Of a DNA stretch of 64,000 nt, positions 53,855-63,400 are shown one piece after another. The notes under the pieces are model-generated. The model was not told where the DNA came from. It did no database searches and saw only the letters and a program-made list of their open reading frames with translations. The first letter of the stretch is position 1. The number at the start of each line of letters is the position of its first letter. Made by a program: the position numbers and the translations under genes. Where the stretch lies: positions 1 to 64,000 of the forward strand of contig BMUX01000014.1 of NCBI GenBank assembly GCA_014650415.1, written 5' to 3'. Source of the DNA: Streptomyces spiroverticillatus (GTDB lineage: Bacteria > Actinomycetota > Actinomycetes > Streptomycetales > Streptomycetaceae).

Positions 53855-54421
53855 ATGTCGCAAAAGATCCTGCACACCGAACGGCTCCGGCTGGTTCCGT
53901 TGTCCGCCGAGCACCTTGAGCATCAGCTCGCACTCGACTCCGACCCCGAGGTGATGCGTCATCTCGGCGGTGCCCGAAGCCCTGAGCAGGTGCAGGCGGC
54001 GCTCCGTGGAAACCTCGCCGACGCGGAGCGCGTGCCCGGCCTGGGGTACTGGGCGGGTTTCGTCCAGGAGGACTTCGCCGGGTACTGGCTGCTGCGGCCG
54101 CCGGGTTCCGCCGACGAGGAACCGACGCCGGGGCACGCCGAACTCGGCTGCAAAATATTGCGCCGCCACTGGCGGCAGGGTCTCGGCAGCGAGGGGTCCC
54201 GGGAGTTGCTGCGACACGGTTTCGAGGACCTCGGGCTGACCCGGATCTCCGCCATGGCGGCGGCGGCCAACACCGCGTCGCAGGCGACGCTGACCGCCCT
54301 CGGGCTGCGTTACGTACGGGAATTCGAGGCGAACGCCGAGTGGTTCCCGCCGGGTGCCGACCTGTGCACCGCCGAGTTCGAGATCAAGCAGGGTGACTGG
54401 CGGGCCCTCCAGGGGGTGTGA
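53855..54421 (+). CDS. GNAT acetyltransferase, RimJ/RimL type
   Basis: 188 residues from ATG 53855 (53834 is an alternative; neither has a good ribosome binding site). It begins 'TERLRLVPLSAEHLEHQLAL', has the acetyl-CoA loop in 'LRRHWRQGLGSEGSRELLRH', then 'LTRISAMAAAANTASQATLT' and 'ALGLRYVREF', the standard RimJ/RimL blocks. Its last 38 bases overlap the convergent end of the NRPS-PKS gene. A role in modifying or resisting the product of that gene is possible but unproven. Confidence 0.82.
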   Translation: MSQKILHTERLRLVPLSAEHLEHQLALDSDPEVMRHLGGARSPEQVQAALRGNLADAERVPGLGYWAGFVQEDFAGYWLLRPPGSADEEPTPGHAELGCKILRRHWRQGLGSEGSRELLRHGFEDLGLTRISAMAAAANTASQATLTALGLRYVREFEANAEWFPPGADLCTAEFEIKQGDWRALQGV

Positions 54422-57400
54422 GTGGCGCGCGCCGGGCTGCCGCGCGCACGGCTGCGGCCACTGTGGCCGTGTGCGGCGCGCGGACGATCCCGTAGTGCGT
54501 GGTGTCGAGCACCCCGGACTCCTCGACGGGTGACAACTCGCCCTTCCAGAGGGCGAGTTGCTCGCTCGGGGAGCCGAGGTCCGGAAAGCCCGGAACGGGG
54601 TCGGCCGCCAGCCAGAGGTACGACGGTGTGCGCGTCAGCCGGGGCAGTTCGTGCTGCGCCATGGCCTTGAGGTTGGCGCGGCAGCAGCGGCCGAGCCGTT
54701 CGGCGTAGGCCTGGGCGGCACGGTTCAGGTGGCCGTGCCCGTCGGTCGGCTCTCGCGCTCCGGGTTCCGTCGCGGTCGCGCCGAGGCGCAGTTCCTGGGC
54801 GAAGACCGCCTCGATGCCCTTCTCGTCGTACGCGAGGAAGCGCGGCGGCGCGTTCGGCGGGGGCGGGTCCAGCAGGTGCAGCCCCTCGACGGGGCGTCCG
54901 GCCGCCTCGGACTCGGCGGCCATCGCGTGGGCCACCCACGCGCCGAAGGACCAGCCGGCCAGTTGCCAGCGCCACGGGCCGTGCGGGAACCGCCGCTGCA
55001 GGGCGGCACGGTAGTCGCGGGCCCGTTGCGCGAGGGAGCGGGCGGGCCGCAGGGCGTCGTCGCGCAGGGCCGGGTCGGCGATCAGACAGACGGTCAGGTC
55101 GCGGTCGAGGGCCGACACCAGTGCGCGGTAGGCATGGATGTCGCCGCCGACGGGGTGGACGAGGCAGACCAGGTCGTGTCCTGTTCCGTTCTGCCACACC
55201 TCCAGGGTGACGTCCTGCTGCGGCTCGGGGGTGGGGTCGGGGCGTGGTGGGGCCAGGTGGGCGAGGACCTCCGTGAGGCTGACGCGGTGGCTGAGGGCGG
55301 ACAGTTCGACGGTCGTGCCGAAGTGGTTCTCGATCTTCGTGACGAGGTCGATCATCGTCAGGGAGTCGGCACCGTAGTCGTACAGGCTGACGTCCGGGTC
55401 GAGTTCTTCCTCCGCGAGTCCGAGCCACTGGCACAGCCAGCCCAAGAGGCGGGCGGCAGGGTCCGGGTCGGTGGAGGCGCGGGGAGCGGCAGAAGCGTCG
55501 GGGGCGCAGGGCGTGGCGGGCAGGTCACGTGCCGCGTAGAAGGCGGGTGCCCGGTCGATGTCGGTGGTGGAAACCATGAGGTGCGGCAGTTGCAGGCGCA
55601 GGGCCCGGCCGAACACCCGGCGTCCCTCCGCAGCCGTCATGCCGACCGCGAGGTGGGCCCGGTGTCGGGCGTCGGTGTGCGCGGCGTCGGCCGCCATCCC
55701 GCCCTCGCTCCAGATGTCCCAGTCGAGGGCGATGCGCGCGGTGCTCTCCCGCGCTCCGCCACGGTGGCGGGCGAAGCCGTCGAGCAGCCCGTTGGCCGCG
55801 GCGTAGTCGAACTGGCCGACTCCCCCGAACAGCGCGGACATCGACGAGCAGTACACCGCGAAGGCGGGCCGGTGCCGGGCGATCACCTGCTCGACCACGA
55901 GCGCCCCACGCAGCTTCGCCTCTGTCGTACGCGCCATGGCCGCGGCGTCGCGCCCGGTCAGGAGCGCGCCGCCGGGCGATCCCACCGCGTGCACGATCCC
56001 GTCGATGCGCGACACGCGCTCTTCGAGCAGGGCGAGGACCGTCTCCGGGGCTACGGCGGCCAGATCGGCCTCGACCAGTTCCACCCGGTCCGCCAGGGGG
56101 GCGAGGACGGAGGGGAGTTGCCCGTGTCGGGAGACCAGGACCACCCGGCAGTGCGCCTCGGTGAGCAGGTGCGCGGCGAGCGCCCGGCCGATGCCCCCGG
56201 TGCCGCCCAGCACGACGTACGTCGCCGGGCGCGGAGGTGCGTCCTGTGCGCCGGACGCGGGCGGCAGGAGGGGCGTCGCCGCCGGTTCGGGGAGGGTGAC
56301 CGGAAGGAGGGCCTGGTGCCACCAGTAGCCCTGCCGGAGGGCGAGGCGGCGGGGCAGGGCGGTGTCCTGTGCGCCGGACAGGAGGCCCAGCAGGGCCGGA
56401 ATCCACGGGCTCAGCTCGCCGTCGGGGAGATCCAGCCAGCGGCCGTCGCCGACGCCTTCCTGCGCCGGTACCTGCGCCGCGCCTGCGAGCAGCCCCGACT
56501 CGGGCCGCTCCACGGGTCCTTCGACGGGCTGGGCCCCGTACGACAGCCACCACGGCCGCAGCCGTACGGGGCGGGGCAGCTCGGCGGCGGCCCGCAGCAG
56601 CGCCGCCGGGGTGTCCAGGCAGGCCCACCGGGCCCGGGCGAGCGCGGCGGCGCCGAGCGGTCCCGGTTCAGAGGCGGCGAGTGGCAGGGCGTGCAGCCAG
56701 TCGACCTCCGCCGGGCCGGTGCCGGGCGGCACGACGGCCTCGAGGAGGGCGCGCAGCGAGTCCGGGTCGGCAGGAGCCACCTCGAAGCGGTCGGTGGCGA
56801 CCGCTTCGAACGCGTCGGCGGCGACCGCCAGGACGACCCGGTCGTAGAGGGCCTCGAAGGGGCGCAGCGTGTCGCGGGCCGGCGGTTCGCCGGCCATGAC
56901 CACCAGCAGGGGCCGCCGGGCCGCCGGGCCGGGTGCGTCGCCGGCACGGCTCAGCCGCACCCAGTGGGGCTGGTGGAGCCACTGGTCCTCGGGCAGACGT
57001 GCGGGCCAGTGGGCCTGCGGGTCCGCGGCCTCCGCGTCCTGCCGGGCCCGCTCGAAGTCGTACTCCGCCAGGGCGAACGCGGGCGGCGGGAAGTCCCAGG
57101 GCGCCGCGGCCGGACCTTCGGGCCAGCGGACCCCGTGCCCGTCCGACCAGGCCCGGACCAGGTCGTCGGGTGTGTGCTCCGGTGCGTACAGGTGGTCCGG
57201 GGAGGCGGAGTCGGTGGAAGGCTGTCCATCTGTGGTTCGGGCATGGCCTGGCACCTGCGTCGGGCGGACGCCGCCGTCGGCGACCGTACGCAGCCAGGCG
57301 ACCGCGTCGGCGGCGTCCGCGCACACCGCCGCCAGCCGTAGCCGCCGCGCCGGTCGTCCGGCCTGCAGGTGGCGCAGGATGCGTGCGTACGAGGCGGGAC

Positions 57401-60400
57401 GGGCCGCGAGGTGGCCGGCGATCCGTGCCGCGTCCTCGCGCAGGGCCTGCTCGCTGTTGGCCGAGAGCACCAGGCAGGAGGGGACCTCCGGCGGGGGGAC
57501 ATGCGCGGCGTCGGTGTGCGGCGGGCCCGCCTCCAGGATCACGTGCGCGTTGGTGCCGCCGATGCCGAAACTGCTCACCGCCGCCACCCTCGGCCGCCCC
57601 GTCGGCCACCGCACGGCCTCGGCTGGGATGCGGAAGGGCGCCGCGTCGGCGCCGATCTGCGGGTTGAGGCGGCGGAAGTCGACCTGCGGCGGGATCACCG
57701 CGTGGTGGACCGCCAGGACGGCCCTGACCAGCCCGACCACGCCCGCGGCCGCGCCCAGGTGGCCAATCTGGCTCTTGACGGAGGCGAGTGCGCAGCGGTC
57801 CTCGCCCGACAGGCCGAGGGCCTGGCGGAGCGCGCCGACCTCGACGGGATCGCCCATCGGGGTCCCCGTGCCGTGCGCCTCCACGTATCCGAGGTCGGCC
57901 GCGGTGCGCCCGCTGCGGTGTAGTGCCGCCCGGATCACTTCGCGCTGGCCGGGCAGGGAAGGGGCGCTGTAACTCAGCTTCTGCGCACCGTCGTTGTTGA
58001 CGGCGGAGCCGCCGAGCACCGCGTAGACGGTGTCGCCGTCGCGCCGTGCGTCGCTGAGCCGCTTGAGCACGACCACGCCCACTCCGCTCGCGCCGATGGT
58101 GCCGGTGGCGTCGTCGCTGAAGCCCCGGCAGTGCCCGTCCTCGGAGAAGATGTGCTGCGTGCGCCGCGGGTAGCCGTCGGTGAGCAGTGTGTCGACGAGC
58201 ACTCCGCCCGCCATCATCACCTCGGCGTCGCCCTGCCGCAGCAGCCCGGCCGCCATGTGCACGGCCACCAGGGAACTGGAGCACGCCGCCTGCACGGTGA
58301 AGGCCGGACCGGTCAGATCGAGGTGGTAGGCGACCTTCGTGGTGAGGAAGTCCTTCTCGTGGTGGAGCGCCAACTGGAAGCCGTCGGGCAGCAGTTCGGG
58401 GTCGGCTTCGCGGAGCATGGTCTGGAAGTAGGTGTTCTCGCCGCAGCCCGCGACGAGGCCCACCCTCGGGCCTGGCACGGCCCCCGGGTCGCTGCGGTCC
58501 GTCCCGCTGATCCCCGCGTGCGCCAGTGCCTGGACGCAGCTCATCAGGAGGTGGCGCTGCTGCGGGTCCATCAGCCGCGCCTCCTGCCGGCTGATGCCGA
58601 AGTGCTCCGGGTCGAAGGACAGGAGTTCCGACATCTGGCTGCGTGCTCCGACGATTCCCTCGGGGGCATCGAAGTGCTCGATGCCGCGGGACCCGCTGCG
58701 TATCAGCTCCCAGAAGGCGGCGAGGTCGTCGGCGCCGGGAACGCGCACCGCCATGCCGACGACGGCGACGGGTTCGGACGCGTCGGCGGCCGTGGCCCCC
58801 GTGTCCGGGGACGGCCCCGTGTCGGGGGACGGCCCCGTGTCGGGGGACGGCCTGCTGTCGAGGAAGGCGGCGAGCCGCCCGATGCTGACGTGCTCGAAGA
58901 GGTCCGGGACGGAGAACCGCAGATCCGGTTCGGCCGTGCAGCGCAGGTGGAAACGCATCAGTCCCAGACTGGTCGCCCCCGCGTCGAAGAAGCGCTCGTC
59001 GCGCCCGATCGGCAGGCCGAGCACCTCTTCGAACAGTCCGGTGAGCCGGGCCTCGCGCGTCGACAGCACGACGGGTGCCGCCGCCGGGGCGGCGGCAAGG
59101 GGGCTCAAGTCCTGCGCGGGTGCACGCAGGGCTGCCCGCCGGTCCAGCTTCCCGCTCGGGGTCAGGGGCAGGTGTGCCGACACACGGAAGCGGTCGACGC
59201 GTACGTACGAGGGCAGGAGCGGCGCCAGGTGCCGGTTGAGGTCCGCGTGGGAGAAGGGCACGGCCCCCTCCCGTGTCTGGAGGCACGCGACGAGCCGCGT
59301 CCCCTGCTGCGGTCCGCCGTCCTGCAGTGCGCCCTCCTGCTGTCCGCTCGCCCAGGGTGCGCCGTCGTCGCACACCACCACCGCGTTGACGACGTCCGGA
59401 TGCTGGAGCAGGGCGGATTCGATCTGGCCCAGTTCCAGGCGGAAGCCGCTTCGCTTGATCTGCTGGTCGTCGCGGCCCAGGCAGTGCAGCAGCCCGTCCG
59501 GGTCAAAGCGGGCCAAGTCGCCGCTGCGGTAGAAGGTGCCCGCGCCGGGCACGTCGACGAAGCGTTCCTCGTTCAGAGTGCTGTCGCCCGCGTAGCAGCG
59601 GGTGACCATGGTGCCGCCGATCAGCAGGTGCCCGGGGCGTCCGGGCGGCAGCCGCCGGCCGGTGTCGTCCACCACGCGCAGCCAGGCCCCCGCCACCGGC
59701 CGGCCGACGGAGGGGCGTGCCGGCCAGTGCGCCGGGTCGCCCTCCAGGCACAGGGCACTGACCACATGGGTCTCGGTCGGCCCGTAGTGGTTGAAGAGCC
59801 GGGCTTCCGGAAGTCCCGCGAACCAGCTCTTGATCGCGTCCGTGCACAGCAACTGCTCGCCTGCGGTGACCACTTCACGCAGCCGCGACGGATAGCGGCC
59901 CAGCCGCACGCCGTGCTCGGCGAGCAGTTGCAGCGCCACGTACGGCAGGAACAGTCGCTGTGCTCCCGCCGATTCCAGTTGATCGAGCAGGGCCGGTGCG
60001 TCCTGCCGCCACTGCGGACGCACCAGATGCAGCCGGCCGCCGCCGCACAGCGTGCTGAAGATCTCCTGGAAGGAGACGTCGAAGGACAGCATCGAGAACT
60101 GTTGCGTGACGGCGGCCGCGGCCAGGCCGCCGCTCTCCCGCTGCCAGTGGATGAGGTTGCACACGGTGCTGTCGGGCACCTGCACACCCTTGGGTGTTCC
60201 TGTCGATCCCGAAGTGAAGAGCATGTACAGCGGACGCGGCGGAGCGAGCGTCGTGGGCGCGGTCTCCTGGAGGGCGTCCTGCGGCCCCTGTCCGTGCGGT
60301 GCCAGGACCACCGGGCGTCGGGGCAGCGACGGGGGTGCGATGCCTGCCAGTGGGTCGCCTCCCGCGTCCGGCGGCACCAGCACGCACAGCGGTGCAGCGG

Positions 60401-63400
60401 TTTCCAGGATCTGTCGCAGCAGTGCGGGCGGGTAGGACGGGTCGAGCGGTACGGCGGTCAGGTGGAGCCGGGCCAGGGCGAGCAGCCCCACCACGTGTTC
60501 GACGGAGGGCGCGAGGTGCAGCGCCACGCACCGGGGCGCGCCGTCGTCCGGCACGGCGAAGGGGTGGGCGTCGGCGAGCTCGGCCGCCAACCGGGCTGCC
60601 TGCCGGTCGAGTTCGGCGTAGGTGAACGTCCGGTCGCCCTCGGGGGTCACGAGCGCGATCGCCCGAGGGGTACGGGCCACCTGCTGGGCGAAGCCCTCGG
60701 CGACGGTGGTGAAGGCCGCCGGAACGGGTGCCGCGCGTCCCGGGTCGGGCAGCCTGTCCCGATACGGGGCGATGAGGGCTGCGAGGGTGGGGACGGGGCT
60801 GTCGGGGCGGGGCACCCGGGTGAGGAGGTCCAGGCCCCGGCGGAAGAGGTCGGCGACCGCGGCGACCTCGGAGGCCTCGAAGTGGTCGGCGTCGTACTCC
60901 CACAGGCAGTCGAGCCCGGTGCGGCCGGGGTCCGGTTCCCCGCCGGGTGTGAGCACCGAGAGGGTCAGGGGGCACTTCGCGGCGGCCGGTTCCACCCAGC
61001 GCGGGCGGATGCGGCAGCCGGGCAGCGTCAGCGCCCCGAAGTCGGTGTTCTCCAGGACGAACAGGAAGTCGAACGGGGTCCGGCGCTCCGACCCGCCCTG
61101 GGCGGGAGCGGGCAGGTCGGCCAGCGCGTCGGCCAGCGCCACCTCCTGGTGGTCGAGCACGGCCTGCGCCTGTGCGGCGAGGCGCATCACCTGGGTGCGC
61201 AGCGATTCGTCCGCCGTCACCTCCACGGGCAGCAGCATGGTGTTGGCGAACATGCCGACCCCGTCGCCGAACTCCTCCACCGGCCTGCCCGCCACCGGGC
61301 CGGCCATGCGCATGCGGGTGCGGCCGGTGACGCCGAACAGGCTCCAGGCGTACACGCTCAGCAGGACCTGGAACCGGGTGAGGCCGAGTTCGCCGCAGAG
61401 GCGGTCGAGGGCGGCTCGCCGTCCGGCGTCGAGCGAGGTGTGCAGAAGGCGGCCCGTGGTCCGCCCGTGGTCCTGCCTGGTGCGTACGGGTTCCAGCGGC
61501 CCGTTGAAGGTCGACTCGTCGGCGTCGGCCTCGAACTCCGCGTACACGGCGCACAGTTCCTGGCGCAGGTGGGCATACGCGTCGCTGGCGTGCCATTGCT
61601 GCTGCCACCCGGCGAAGTCGAGCGGCGTGCGCGTCGCGGAACCGGCGTCCCTCGTGTCCGCGTCCCCCGTGTCCGCGGCCGGGGCCGCGCCGCTCAGGGC
61701 TTCGGCGTACAGCCGTGAGAAGTCCGTGAAGAGGATGTTCAACGACCAGCCGTCCACCGCAATGTGATGGAGCGTCAGGGACAGCGTCCCCCCGTCGCTC
61801 CGGGTGTCCGGCGTCCAGCACGCACGCAGCAGGCGGGCGTGTGACAGGTCGAACGGCTCGGTGAGGATCGCGGCAGGGTCCTCCTGCTCCCACCAGGGGT
61901 CGTACGACTCCCCCATCTCTTGGCGCAGCCCGTCCCGGGTGGCCACGAAGGACGTGCGCAGTGCCGGATGCCGGGCCACGAGGGCGCGCAGCGCCTGCCG
62001 CAGTGCCGACAGGTCCGGTGTGCCATCCACCTGGAAGGCGAGCGGCACCTGATAGGCGAGGGAGCGGGGGTCCTGCTGCTGGAGGAGCCAGAGGCGCTCC
62101 TGCTCGGCGGTGGCGGGCGCGGACCGCGCCCCGGCGGCAGCGGCGGGGACGGGGTAGGGGCTCGGGCCGCCCACGCCTGTCCCGCCGTCGATCACGGCGG
62201 CCAGTCGGGCCAGATCCGTACGCAGGACGAGCTCTTGGGGCAGCTCCACCCCCCAGCGTCGCCGCACCTCGAAGCGCAGCCGCAACGCCTTCAGGGAGTC
62301 GCCGCCCACGGCGGTCCACCTGTCGGACAGGCGCAGGTCGTCGACGCCGATGACGGCGGCGGCGATCCGCAGCAACTCGTTCTGTTCGGAGCTCAGTTCA
62401 CCCTCCGCCTCGGCCCGGTCCTCGTGACCGGCCCGCCAGGGCGCGCCGCCGTCACGCAGCAACGCGGCCCGGTCGACCTTGCCGTTGGCGTTGAGCGGCA
62501 GTGCGTCCACCAGGTGCACCCGGTGCGGGCGCATGTAGGTGGGCAGGCCGGCCGCCAGGTGCCGGGTGAAGTCGTCGTACGACAGCGGGGCGCCCAGTAC
62601 GACGTACGCGAGGAGTTCGTTGACGCCGTGGGTGTCCCGGGCGGTGCACACGTACGCCTGGCGGACGGCGGGGTGCGCGGTGACGCACCGCTCCAGTTCG
62701 CCCGGCTCGATGCGGAAGCCGCGCACCTTGACCTGCCGGTCGGCCCGTTCGACGTACGTGTAGCGGCCTTCCGCGTCCCGGCGGACCAGGTCGCCGGTGC
62801 GGTAGTGGCGCTGCGCTCCGCCGTCGTACCAGGGCAGGGTGACGAAGCGGCGTGCAGTCTCCTTCGGGAGGTTGCGGTAACCGGCCGCCAACGCGGGCCC
62901 CGCCAGGTGGAGTTCGGCGATCTCGCCGGGCTCCGCCAGGCGGCTGCCGTCCACCACCGCCAGGGCGTGCGTGCCCGGGAGCGGGCGGCCGATGGGGATG
63001 AGGTCGGTGTCGACGTCGCGCGGGATCGGGTGACTCAGGGCGAACGTGGTCGCCTCGGTCGGACCGTAGACGTTGTGCAGTTGGGTGGTGCTGGTGCTGT
63101 TGTGCGCGTACCAGCGGCGGATCAGGTCCGCGTTGAGCTGTTCGCCGCCGACAAGCACTTGGACGATGCCGGAGAAGCAGTGCGGGACCTTGTCGACCAC
63201 GGCGTTGAACAGCGCGACGGTGAGGAACAGGACGTCGATGCGCAGCCGTGCGAGCGCGGCCGCCAGGGCCTCGGGGGTCTGGGCGGTCTCGTCGCGGAGG
63301 ATCACGCAACTGCCGCCGGTGAGCAGGGGGACCCACACCTCGAAGCTGAGCGCGTCGAACGCCGGGTTGGACAGGCACGCGTACCGCGCGCCCTCGGCCA

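Noticed and set aside
58131..61718. 1195-codon plus-strand reading frame opposite the NRPS-PKS
   Set aside because: Antisense shadow of the NRPS-PKS; no domain and a composition typical of complement frames. The same applies to the long frames at 4052-5689 and 54558-57341.
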